Below are positions 22,985 to 33,900 of a stretch of 49,165 nucleotides of DNA, one piece after another. How positions within the stretch are numbered: position 1 is the stretch's first letter; each line of letters starts with the position of its first letter. Under the pieces are notes generated by a model, which was not told the origin of the DNA, searched no databases, and saw nothing but the letters and a program-made list of their open reading frames with translations. The stretch comes from Chromera velia. Its lineage: Eukaryota; Sar; Chromeraceae. A program made the translations under genes and the position numbers. The stretch lies in the NCBI GenBank assembly GCA_018398765.1, contig JAHBMJ010000171.1:5432-54596 (forward strand), in the 5' to 3' direction.

Positions 22985-23468
22985 TGATGCTCAATGATGA
23001 GTCGTAGGATCTAGAACGAGATGGGCCCAAGAATGTCATCTCGTGGGACCTATCTAAGGACAAAAGCAAGCACAGCTCGTCATCAATTAGTGAGTAGATT
23101 GCCGTCTGTTGTCTGATCAAACGTATCCCAAGATGTACACAATTCATTCAAAACTTGTGGGGGAGAGATCCGATCATTTCGATCTTTGTCGACAACGGGG
23201 CACTACATGATTGGGTCAGATCAGGGATTTTGGACACAGACACCGAGTATCAGGGGATGCTCGATTACGTCCTTCAGCAGATCCAGAAGTAGGGGGTGCA
23301 TGTGCAGTAGATCATCAGACGTGCACAGCTGGCAAATTGTCTGTGCAAACCCATCTGGTTCACGAAATCAATCTACAAATGAAACAACTCGCAGTTTCGC
23401 TCGATTCATGCAGTATCGATCAAGCCTGTGATCTATCAAAAGATTCACTTGCTGACCTGCTCAGGGGG
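22985..23468 (+). pseudogene. RNase H remnant of the copia element
   Basis: In a frame shifted from the reverse transcriptase, the translation shows the ISWDLSK block, VDNGALHDW and a final AQLANCLCKP block, which correspond to copia RNase H motifs. In-frame stops are TAG at 23005, 23095, 23290 and 23308, and TGA at 23380. A G-rich tract precedes the LTR. Confidence 0.75.
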
Positions 23469-23700
23469 TGAATCAGAACGGTGCAATGCGCGCGCGAATA
23501 TTTATAAACGTGCAGAAATAAAATGAAATAAAATGTATGCATGCAAAAGCATGTTTGAGGCAATTCAAATTGACGTCCATGCATTTGTGGTCAATGTAAG
23601 ACATAAAAGCAGACAAAGACTACTCTGGGCAACTACCAGAGGTTTCGCGTAAGAAGTAGATCTTCATGTTGATCATGTCTAGAGCGTTAGCTCTTTCTGC
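23469..23700 (+). repeat. 3' LTR of the plus-strand copia element
   Basis: Direct repeat of 17848-18082; starts TGAATCAG immediately after the GGGGG tract. Confidence 0.9.
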
Positions 23701-24282
23701 TTAAACCGATTGCCGATCTCCCTGACGACCGTTTCTGGGAAACATACTGACAGCTCAAGGTGTCCTACAAACGTTTTTCCCGTCTGATTGACCTCTTGAA
23801 GTAGGCAAAACTTATGTATCTACTTCACAGAGTTGAAAGCTCTCGGTTTTCTTGGGCAGTCCATCAAAATTTCAAGGAGCTCTCAAAATCAGCCCTCCCT
23901 CGGTAGAGATTTACTGGTGGTCAAGGGATTCTTTCACACAGTTATATGGCTATTTTATTTTAGCCATGAGGCTACTCTGCCAAAGAAAGCAGCGGACCAT
24001 CTCAAGGATCAAAGATACAGAAGGTTGGAGAATAATCAGCAACTGCCTAGGTGCTAGATGGTTAATGAGCCTCCTTGACACCCTTGTGAACATGGTTGGT
24101 GCAGCCCTTCTGGCTGACTTAATTTCAAGACATTTTTAAAATCTAGTTTAAAACTTAGGTTTAAAATGTTTTAAATTAGATTTTAAAATAAATGCTAGAT
24201 GCGGCTAGAATGAACGTTCTTAAAAATTGTTCCTAGAATTGTTTATTCAATTAGATTTTGAAATGAACGTTAGATGCAGTTA
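23701..24282. other. Region after the copia element, no gene seen
   Basis: Two overlapping frames at about 23833-24139 have no recognisable features. Beyond 24140 the sequence becomes AT-rich. The segment 24205-24235 recurs with few changes at 24511-24541. Confidence 0.45.
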
Positions 24283-24506
24283 GAATGCTACTAGACATGT
24301 TAAAAAAAAAAAAGAAAAAAAGTCTCTAAAAAAACAAGTTATCTACTTTTTTTTTCTTTTTTGGGGGGGGCCTGCAACACCTTGCAACATTTGTGCAACA
24401 CTCGTCCAACAGCTATACATAACAATTGTTTTAGACAAAAAAAAAAATCTGACAAAGAGAGTTATTTAATTTTTTTTTCTCTGTGATACCCCTAGGAATG
24501 CTACTA
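24283..24506. mobile_element. Small insertion flanked by an 11-bp direct repeat
   Basis: The same eleven bases (GAATGCTACTA) flank a roughly 200-base non-coding segment that starts A-rich and ends ACCCCTAG. The right end resembles that of the MITE at 27080-27424, but the left end does not match well. It is probably a related non-autonomous DNA element with a damaged left end. Confidence 0.4.
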
Positions 24507-24961
24507 CTAAGCTAGAATGAACATTATTAAAAATTGCTGTAGTACTAGTTGCAGCTAGGGTATTTCACTAAAAAAAAAAGAAAATTAATTTTATATCCCC
24601 CCCTTCAAGTATATAAAACACTGTAGACATCTAAAAGTATGTTCAATGTGGTTTTTTACCTAAAAGAACCTTCATAAACTTAAAAAAAGACTTGTAGTAT
24701 TATGATTTATGATGGTCATTTAAAGTTTTCATCATGTTGCCACTTAGGGTTCTAAAAGTAGTAAAAACATCGTTATGTAACTTAATACTTAACTTACCTA
24801 AACCTTATGTCACCTGGTATAACCTGCTTCAAATCACTTCATTAATACCAGCAGACTCGGACATGATTTTGAAACTATATAACTTAACTCTCCTTCAGTT
24901 TTCATCCTTTTCATCACTTTCATGCTCATTAAACTGACTTTCTGTGCAAGCAAGCTCATCG
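24507..24961. other. AT-rich sequence, no gene seen
   Basis: AT-rich with short A and T runs. It contains the second copy (24511-24541) of a 31-base direct repeat. Nothing else is supportable. Confidence 0.5.
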
Positions 24962-25366
24962 TTATTCACCGTTACCCCCCCTCCCAACCAAAACTGCCGA
25001 ATGCAACCAGAAAAAAATAGCAGAAAGGGGTGTGTTATCAGTTCTCGGCATTAACGTGCAATGGAATAAAAGCGGTTTGAACTCTGTTGTGTCATCTAAA
25101 GAAGAAACCCATTCATATGAAATAATACAAGTGGAAAATACGGCATTCTCTTCAACAAGGGCAATCCGAGATACCCCCAAACTTCTTCTTTTTTTTGTTG
25201 TTGGGTGCACATCAGATGGATCAATTAAGTCCAAAACTTTGCTGACAAACCATCCTTCTATACTGCTGTTACTGTTTTCCCACCTGCAAGCAACAACGTC
25301 CCCTACCCTAACAGAATAATCCCCCCTCTTTGATAAAATATGATGAAATCGAGGCTTGCGTGTCAA
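24962..25366 (-). pseudogene. Possible exon or gene fragment of unknown family
   Basis: A 134-codon minus-strand frame has a protein-like pattern, with VGDVVACRW, then GWFVSKVLDL, then a basic stretch. This faintly recalls BAH-like or chromatin-associated domains. There is no ATG at the open end (it opens on TTG) and no clear splice border, and it sits alone in AT-rich sequence. It may be an exon of an unseen gene or a transposon relic. Confidence 0.3.
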
Positions 25367-27071
25367 ACGTGTCGATTACCTGATCAGTATGCAGCTTTTC
25401 GTCCTACAAAAACATACAAGCAGAAGAAAGGAGCAAATTTCCCCGACCAAGTACTTCTAAGGTACCTAGCAGCGTAAGTGCAGCAGAGGGACGTAGGGGA
25501 GCGACGGAGGAGAGCTTGGGCTCTGTGGCTACAAGCGAGACAGCAGAGGGCTAAGCAGAGAAGACATGAGGGAGGAAAGCTGAGAAAAGGGCTCTCTCGA
25601 ACAGCCACAGCGCCTTTTTGCTTTCGATCTTTTATTGCTATCACACTCTTTTCTCTGTTGTCTCTGATTCCATTTGTCTGCCAGCTTGAATGCTCCATTA
25701 CAAATTTATCGAAATTTGACAATGTTTTTCCTGTGTGCATGACTGCCTAGCTTGCTGAAACGAGGTGTCTCAATAACAGTTTTGAAGAGTCAAATCATCA
25801 GTTTTAAGTTTGTTTTAAACAGTTTGAGGCTGGTGTATACTATGTTAATACTGCTATTGGCAGGTTCAAGCAGGTTTCAAAAGATGACAATGTTAAAATG
25901 AAGGCTCTCTAACCTTATGTCCGAACCTTCATTGGCAACGACCCCTAAACCTACCCTTAACCTAATATAACCTTGCTGAACCAAGGATTTTACATATGAT
26001 TATGTATTCAAATGACTTTTTAGCAAAATTGAGCTAGGAATCTATTTAAAAAAATGTCCAAAAACTGTTTTTTTGTAAGGTTTTTTACTATAAAACCTAG
26101 TACACCTCCATCAAAGTGAAATACCCTAGAGTTGCAGTAATACTATCTAGAGTACTATGAACTATAGTACTATAAATTTAGTGAAGCTAGTAGCTACTGA
26201 ATGAATGAATAAATGATTGAGGGTTAAATCCTAGATCCAGTGATGCTAGACTCCAAGCCACTAACAAGGCTTTGAAGACAACCCTATGTTATACAAAACG
26301 TTCACTCAACCTAGGTTCTATGGGGCATTAGCTTGTAAGACTAGGCGGCCCCTTCGCTTTAATCTTAAGCATACACGCCAGACAGAGGTACCCAGTCCTC
26401 GGAAAAGACAAAACCTGCATAACACTATGTTTCTATCAAATTTATATCATCTTTAATATTGCTACTACATCTGCTTGTATGACTCAGATGATTTGCAACT
26501 TACTAGTTAGTCTCTAGTAGCTAGCTCTCTAGCCTATATAGGTACCTATTAGGGTTGGTAAATGCCATCGATACCAAATGTCGACATTTGTAACACTTCT
26601 AGTGCCAACATCAGCATTTGAAATGGCATTTTGTAGCCAAAGTGGCATTTAGTATGCAGTATATAGAATTATATAGATATTAATGGATCAAACGCGCAAA
26701 ACGCGCGCGTAAAAAGCGCTTATTTTCGCGTGTATGTACGTTTTTTGCATGCATGCAGTTAATTGGTATTATATTAAATTGCATGCATGCATGCGTATGA
26801 ATTAATTTTTCAATGCGGCGGGATCGATCGAGATGTCTCTCTCATACTGCATGTGTGTATCAATATACAATGATTTGGTCAGCCTGAAAATCGGGCAATC
26901 ATTACAATTGTCTTACCATGCATTCCAGACATTCCTCCAGTCTAACAGCCTAGATAAAAACAGACTTATAAACATGATTTTGACTAAATTTAGATTGATT
27001 TTAGTTAGTTACACTGAGTTACTTGATGATAAATAGGTTGTGCTGCCTAGCTGGGGACAATGTGGTCTACA
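25367..27071. other. AT-rich intergenic block
   Basis: No gene is supported. A minus-strand frame at 25384-25740 lacks features. The block includes runs such as GCATGCATGC near 26747-26790 and a CGCGCG-containing stretch near 26693-26725. Stops are dense in all frames. Confidence 0.5.
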
Positions 27072-27432
27072 GTTAAGACCTAGGGGTAATTTTCAAAAAA
27101 AAAAAAAATGTGGTCATTTTCACTTTTTTCTTTTTTATTTTTTTTCTGATATCAAACTAAAAAATATGTTGTTTAAGTGTTGTTAATGTTTTGCACAAAT
27201 CAACAAGTATTGTTTAAATGTTGTTATATTATTGTTTCTTTGTTATAATGACAAATGAATGTTAATTGTTGCACTGTTATATAACTGTTGCTTATGTGTT
27301 GCAAAGTGTTGTATATGCTTGTCGTGTCTTGTCAGATGGAGGTCATCATCGAAAACAAAAAAAAAAAAGATTTTTTGCCCTGGAGCCCATATTTTTTTTT
27401 TTTTTTTTTTAAAATTACCCCTAGGTTAAGAC
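27072..27432. mobile_element. hAT-like MITE with 8-bp target-site duplication
   Basis: The element at 27080-27424 (345 bp) begins CTAGGGGTAATTTT and ends with the reverse complement, followed internally by A and T runs. It is flanked on both sides by the identical octamer GTTAAGAC (27072-27079 and 27425-27432). An 8-bp duplication and a TAGGGGT-type terminus are known traits of hAT elements. No transposase is encoded, so it would depend on an element elsewhere. Confidence 0.8.
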
Positions 27433-28620
27433 ACTTTCAGAACTCAAAAATTTAGTAAGAAAGTTAAAAGTAGAAGACACTATTGGTTTAGGCAAACTAT
27501 AAAATGTCAGCACTGTATTAAAACATAAATATCATTGTCGATCAGTGCCATTTATATGTTTAGTGTCAATAACAGCATTTATCGCCCACGGCATTTACTA
27601 ACCCTGGTACCTACCCCTAGGATAGTATAAGCTCTCTATACTATAGGGCCATAGTATAAGGGATTAAACTTGGATCGAGTTTGGTACAAGTACGATTAGG
27701 ATAAGGATTAGGATTTATGTTCGGAGGATTAGCCTCTTGCCCCAATGCCGAATGCCTGACGTACGGCTTCTAGAGAAAGCGCCAAAGTGTATCAGACCTC
27801 TTTAGCCAGCCTACACAGGTCTGGCCTATGCCAAGAACGGTTTACACAAGGTTCTTTCTGAGCTCGATCGATCAATTGCGCAAACATAACATCTGACACA
27901 TTCGTAAGAGCAATTCAATAGCTGGAAATCAAGTGATTCATGGGGGGCAATCACACCGGACATTGATCCAGGGTAAAACAAATGATAATCTTTTTCCTTT
28001 GTAAGTTCTGAAACAAGAAGAGAGAGGTTAAGAGAAGAAAAAGAAATTGAGACCAGAAAAAGCTCACTTCTCTTTGTTTTTACACTTTTTAGCGTAGCCA
28101 GAAACGTTCCTTTTCCCGAGACGCATAGAGGGAAAGCAAAAACCCTCTCTCTTCTTATGGGTTGCTTCTTATCATTCTGTCTAACTGAAGAAAAGTGAAG
28201 TAGCAAGCCGCCGCAAGAGGAGTAAGATGAAGTTAGGTCTCTTTTTTTCCTTGCTTGCAAACAGAAAAACAAAAAAGGATGTTTGGAGTTAGAGAAAGAA
28301 AGACGAAATAAAAAGAGAAAGATGAAGAAGTAGAGACTGAAAGAGAAACATCCACTTCTCTTCTTTTTTTCACTTTTTTGATACAATCAAGAACGTTCAT
28401 TCATTTTTCCTGAGACTTAGTGAGGTAATAGGAAAGCTTTCTCTTCTGGTTGGGTGTCTTCTTTTCATTTTGATCATCTCAAAAGAGTGAAGACTTACAA
28501 AGAAAAAGTGGAATCTCAAAGAAAGAAAGAACAAGAACTAAAATATGATATACTCCATGGGATGAGACGTCAGATAAATAGACCAACAAAGAAAGGATCT
28601 TGATACCTAAATGGTTACCG
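27433..28620. other. AT-rich block with a diverged tandem duplication
   Basis: Two similar segments of roughly 170 bases (about 28036-28205 and 28326-28495) share a CACTTCTCTT start, a GAACGTTC block and an AAAGTGAAG-like end, with many changes between. The 186-codon minus-strand frame across 27826-28386 spans this repeat, is rich in Phe, Ser and Lys, and is not persuasive as a gene. Confidence 0.5.
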
Positions 28621-28639
28621 GCCGCTGCTTTAGAGGCTT

Positions 28640-29112
28640 CAGCCAACCACTCTTCCTCCCATTAGTCCGAGTCCAGACAGTCAATCTCTTTGTAGTACAG
28701 GCTGTAGATGTACTGAGCTTGAAGCTTCTGGAAGACAGGGATGTAGCTTCTTGTGGCGATAGTGACTGTCTATAAAGCTGCCTCTAGGTCTTGGTATTCT
28801 CTTCTTTTGATGCTTTGCATCACCTCTTTGTCAAGCAGATTGAGAAGCGTTTCAAGAGTTGCTTTCATCAGCATCACAAGCTTCCGATCGATCGAGTTCC
28901 CCTTCATCTAGTTTCTCTCTCTCCTGCATTCTTCTAAGCAGCCCGTTGCAACTGATACAGTCTGTGAGAATTGCCATGCCCCCTAAGCTTCTCTTACGAA
29001 CGCTCTTTTCTGACCTTTGTTTGCTTTTTTCACACCTTCGAGCATCTGCATCGCCATAAGGCTGCCATAGGTTGTTTTCTTTCCGATGGTAACAAACTGG
29101 CGTCTGCATCAT
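28640..29112 (-). pseudogene. Decayed coding region of unknown family
   Basis: On the minus strand a protein-like reading runs from about 29112 through CISCNGLLRRMQEREKLDEG, changes frame near 28890, continues with a Leu/Glu-rich helical part, and passes a TAG (within about 28771) and a TAA (within about 28665) to a WEEEWLAEA block. Amphipathic helices and a C-x2-C pair are visible. It is probably a relic of a transposon or lost gene; I cannot name the family. Confidence 0.45.
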
Positions 29113-29282
29113 TCTTTCTCCTTTCTACCTTTGATGAGTCATACGCTGTCAAAGAGATAGACGAGGTGGGTGTAAGGGGAGAAGAAAAAGAGATGGGGGC
29201 GTCTTTGGCAGGTAACAAAGCGGAGCTGCCTTCCAAGTGTGAGAAAACGGTAAGAAAACAGAAGGGCTTTCTTGAGTGAAGG

Positions 29283-29690
29283 AGGTGGAGAGGCTTCGTA
29301 GCTCTCTGGCTGCTAGGGTGTAGTTAGCATCCACAGGTGCAGAAACGGAGGGGCGTTCTTTGGGAGGAGGGGTGGAAGGGCTTCTTGCAGGTGCTAGAGT
29401 GTAGTTAGCATCTGTAGGTGAGAAGGCGGAGGAACATTCCTTAAGGAGGGAGGTAGGAGGGCTTCGTGCGAGTACTGGAGTGCAGTTAGCAACTGCAGAT
29501 ACGGGGATGAAGGAACATTCCTTGGGGAGGGAGGTAAAAGGGCTTCGTGTGATTGTTGGGGTGCAGTTAGCGTCTGCAGATGCGGAGACAGAGGAGCTTT
29601 CTTTAAGGAAAGAGGTGGAAAAACTTTTGAGGAGGGAAGTAGAAGGGCTTTGTACGGGTGTTGGGATGCTAGCGCAGTGCATGTTTACGA
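29283..29690. repeat. Tandem repeats of about 80 bases
   Basis: Four to five copies of a roughly 78-84-base unit, each with GTGYAGTTAGC. The unit stays in register in both directions. The minus strand is open throughout (Ser/Thr/Pro-rich). The plus strand would give a leucine-zipper-like 26-residue unit, but two copies carry TAG where the others have CAG. Either strand could be the original coding strand. Confidence 0.7.
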
Positions 29691-30110
29691 GTGGTTCCAA
29701 AGCTTCGCATCCCTCCTTGCGCCTTAGGGGGAAACCAAGGACGAGCAGAAACGTTAAAATAGGACATGGTTGAGTCATGGCTGTCAGGGTGGCCAATCAT
29801 CAGACTAGTCATCAGACCTCCACACTTCAAGCCCCACTGTTTCTTCGAATAGCGGCCTCCCCGTCGTGTCCGTTTTTTACATACAGTCCCATCGCCCACT
29901 ATGACTTCGGCTTTCTGGGCTTCTAGTTAATTCTCAAGAGCCGTTTCTGTTGGGACACTGTCTATCAACGCAAGGTAACGTCGCAATACTGTCACTGATT
30001 CTGCTTGAAAGAACAGACATTCTTCGACCGGATTTTTCAAGAAAGCGCTGGTACATCTAACTACTTCTTTTGCGTACAATCTCAGACACTGTCATTCCGC
30101 TAGATCATTC
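29660..30110 (-). pseudogene. Decayed coding region with cysteine motifs
   Basis: A minus-strand reading from about 30085 starts CLRLYAKEVVRCTSAFLK, continues through a Val/Leu/Arg-rich helical part and passes one TAA near 29930. It then gives a basic Lys/Arg-rich stretch ending in KKQWGLKCGG and a final acidic-to-Ser region to 29669. Further upstream (about 30180) a C-x2-C motif appears. The style recalls DNA-binding regions of transposases, but I cannot assign a family. Confidence 0.45.
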
Positions 30111-30965
30111 CGTTTGCATCAAGCCTCTCAAAGATCAAAAGAAACGGCGAGCTTTGCACGTGGAACACTGGAGACTGGAGCTGTCCGTTTGAAGTCATTT
30201 TTCAGCCTTTTTCATTCGAAGTTGGAGCGTGTGCACTCTGGTGGTTCGCAGCTCTCAAGAGGAGACGAGAAACTCATGAAGAGACCATGTACCGCGTAAC
30301 AAATAACTAAAATTAAACAGTAATCACTTTTTCATTAGTAAAGTTAATTTAAAGACTTAAGACTTAAGTAAAGGCTGTACTAGAGGCTGTAAAGCTTTTA
30401 TGACAGTCTAGATATCAAACAGTGGTGAGTCCATTAGAGTCCATGCACTAGCAAGTTTCAGAACACGTACATTGATCCTCACATTCATTGAATACGAAGT
30501 GAAACTCAGGCTGTTCTTGGCTTCTTTCGTGAACCGCTCCGTCTGCACGCCTTCCCATTTTCTGTGCCCTTCCCCACTGCACTACATTTTGATAACTGCT
30601 GGAAGCGGAGACTGCAAGTTGTGTCAGGAAGTCGATAGAACCGTTTCTGGACCATTCAAATGGGTGCAGGACGTTTCTTAGCCTGTATTAATGCATCGCC
30701 TATCTTACTTGATAGTTTGATTTTCTCAAAACAAAAACGAACAAGGAGAGGCTCATAAAAACAAAAACGAGAAAAGAGTAGCTCAGCACCAACACACCCA
30801 AAATCACGCGAGAGGCGCGCATGCATGCATGCAAAGTCGGATCGAGTCCTCGTCGTTCGCGTCGAGTCAAACCGAGTCAAGGCAAGGCAAGGCAAGGCAG
30901 ACTGTCCAGAGACTTTTTTGTCCTTCAAGACAGCCCCCCTTCCTTCCTCCCTCGGTCCCTCCCTC
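30111..30965. other. Intergenic region downstream of the SOUL gene
   Basis: No gene is supported. It contains a (GCAT)n stretch near 30819-30832 and a (GGCAA)n run near 30880-30897. The latter lies in what is probably the 3' UTR or 3' flank of the SOUL gene. Confidence 0.5.
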
Positions 30966-33900
30966 TCATTCCTCGCTGTCTACCTCTGTCGCTGTCTTCT
31001 GCTGCTTCTCTTCACTCTTCTGCTCCGTACCTTCCCCAAGCGGCATGTCAACAGAAGATGCCGCCTCCTTCTCTTCATTAACAAGAGGAACCTCCTCTGA
31101 CCCCTCCTGTGCCCCCATCTGAGCCACAACCTCTGCCGCTGCTCCATCCGCCAGAGGGAGAGACAGCGTCTCCTCTGACCCCGTTGAGACGGCCGTCTCC
31201 GTCTCCTCTCCGCCCTGCTCTTCTTGAATGGCCCCCCCGGTCAGAGGACCCACCCGCACGGCCACCTCGTTCTTCCGTCGCCACGGGAGGGTCAGAGGCG
31301 AGTTGTACTGGAAGAGCAGATAGGCGTCCTCCGGGCCCTCCTGCCTCCAGGTGTTCTCCCGTCGCGTCAGGGGGAGCTGCTCCTTCAGCAACTGCAGCTG
31401 CCTCCGCACCTCCGCGGGCGTCGCGAAGCCGCTGAATTCCTTCACTGCCAGAATCCGTGCGGGAACCTGCAGGAAGACAGAAATGAAAAGAGTGAGAGAG
31501 GGATGGGAGAAAGAGACATTTGCTCTCTCCTCTCTAGGAACGAAAGCAGGTCGATGGAAAGAGAGAGAACGGCAAAAGAACGAAGGGAGCACACTTGATG
31601 CCCCTTCTCCGCTGTACCTCCTGCATGATACCTCTTTTCTCTGCTTGTGTGCACGTGGGTTCCCGTTTCTTTCCCTGTATGACCGGAGAATCTGGCCGAT
31701 AAGCTCCCTCTGCCCCCCCCCCCCNCCCCCCCAAAAAAAGAAGTGTGGGCCCATGACGATCATACAGACTTTTGCAAGAAAAAAAAAGAGAAGAGAAGAA
31801 AAGAGAGCTGCACGCAAGTCTTGCTCGATCTCTCTCACGAATCATCCGTCTCGGTGTTCACCAATCAACTTGATTGGTTCGAATCTCTGTCTGGTACAGA
31901 CCCTACATGCATGCTGTGAAGACCCCCCGAGACGCCTTCCTTCCACCCCTTCCTTACCTGCTGCACGAGAATATCAAGATCCTTGGGTTCGGGTGCCGAG
32001 TCGACATCGAATTCTCCTGGGAGAACGAACTGGAGGAAAGAACGGGAACCTGAGGAGGAGGAACTGGAAGAGCCCGACGACGAGGCTTTGCTGGAGTTTG
32101 TGGGCATTGCTGTGATCACAGGAGTGGTCATTTCCATCTTCACGCCCCCCTCCTCGACCAACACTCTGGACGCCCCCACAGAAGACTCCATCGGGGTGTT
32201 TTTGCCAAACAGGTAGGCAGCCAGACGGTTAAACGCAGACCCCTGCTTCTCGAACTCAGACCCCTCTCCCTTCATCTCCACAGAGGCGACCACGAAGGGG
32301 GAGTACTCCCGAATTTGCACACCATAACTTCCGTACACAAGTACTCTGGAAACACGCACACGAACACAGACAGTGAGGACAAAAATTGAAATGAAAGTCA
32401 AGGGGCATTTCTTTTGGATAGAGAGAAAGGTAAGACGAAGAGAGCAAACGCGTACGGAGCAGGAGCCTGAGCTCGAGACGCAAGCTGTGGCTCAGAACAA
32501 CAGAACATAGTGGATAGATGCAACTATTCGTCTGTCTGTCTTCCTGATCCAAGTCACACAAATGCCTCTGTTTGATTCCCTCCTCTCGGTCTTCTCGTCC
32601 GTCGCTTCTCCACCCCAGCCTCTATCCTTACGGCTTTCTCGCCCATCCGCTTGAGCATCACGCCCCCTCAATTCATGCTTTCTCGCCTCGCATCCGGAAG
32701 GAAACGAAGCACAGACAAGAGAAAAGGTGGAACAGATGACCTTGGCCTCTAAGCATAATGTTCTGCATGTGCACAGACACGAACCATTCCAGTAAGCACA
32801 CGCTCTCCATCCAACCGCCCGTCCTATCTACCTACCTGTAATCAGGTGTCTCCAGTCCCTCGGGCGTCCGACTGAGGGCATTTCTGGTCTCTCTGATCAG
32901 TGAAGCCACGGGGGGGTTCGTCACCAATCTCAAAGGGTCCACTGCCATGATGCCCTTCGCTCCACTCCCACCACACATCACTCCACCCTTTCCTTTGCCT
33001 TTGCCATTTCGGCCTCCTCTCAACCTCTCCCTTTTCTCCTTCACTGCCTCCAAGATTCTCTCGGCAGCCTGCACGAACAGCAACGAAGAATACACAAAAG
33101 ATTGACGGACCACGTTCCCCTCCTCATTTCGTCATGCTGTCTCTTAGAACCTTTCAGACTCTTTCAACATCTCACAAGAGGCATTTCAATCGGTCACACA
33201 AGAAGGCAGCAACCAAAAGCTCAAACCCAGTTTCCTTCCAACAAAGAGGAGACACATGGTATCCCTTTTTGGTCTGGTCAGTGTTCTTTCTAAAACGCCT
33301 TTCAAGAGAAAACGTCAGCTGACGGGACGGACTGCCAATGCAGCTCTCTGTCCGGGGAACAGACGGATCGGAGTTGCCATTTCTTCAAAGCAGTCAAAGG
33401 TCAACCGGACCCCGCCTTTATGACAGACACAGCTCAGAGTGCTTCCATTGGTACGACGTAGCCAGACTTCCCCGCCCGCTCACGCACAGATAGAGCGGAG
33501 GCACAGTGGCAGCCACGCCCCCTCCACGAAATCCCCCATGCAGACCTTCAGCATCTCTGACTGATTCATTTCGGTGTTCTCTTAGGCATCTACGCGCAAA
33601 CTCTGCATGAAAAATTCATGTCCAAGAGGACAGACCGACCGACCTTGGGGATTTCCTTCTGACCGACCGACCTTGGGGATTTCCTTCTGAAGGGAGGGAA
33701 GGATGTCGTCTCCCAGTTGCCGTCTCAGGTCATCCAGCTCTTCAGATCTGCTCACACAACAACAGGCAAACCAGAGGGAGCATCAGTTGGACGAAAGCCT
33801 CACATCAACCGACCAACCAACCAAGCAGGCCACGAAGACGTGTTATTTGAACCTCCTGATCATGAGTCAAGCAGCCCATATCAACATCCGACCGCGTCTT

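Larger units (their letters stand above)
17848..23700 (+). mobile_element. Ty1/copia-type LTR retrotransposon, decayed
   Basis: Two direct LTRs of about 232 bases flank gag, protease remnant, integrase, reverse transcriptase and RNase H in the Ty1/copia order. A candidate primer-binding site starting TGGTAC follows the 5' LTR at 18083, and a GGGGG tract precedes the 3' LTR at 23469. The pol region lies mostly in one frame but is broken by many in-frame stops, mainly TAG. By eye the LTRs differ at about 20 positions, all but one of them transitions, so the insertion is old. I could not find a target-site duplication, which suggests loss or rearrangement at an edge. Confidence 0.9.

Noticed and set aside
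17848-23700. Reassignment of TAG to an amino acid in this organism
   Set aside because: Four of the plus-element stops and others are TAA or TGA, and the cysteine-repeat gene's best terminal exon ends in TAG; deamination decay explains the excess more simply.
27826-28386. 186-codon minus-strand frame
   Set aside because: It spans a diverged tandem duplication, is dominated by Phe/Ser/Lys from T- and A-rich tracts, and shows no domain.
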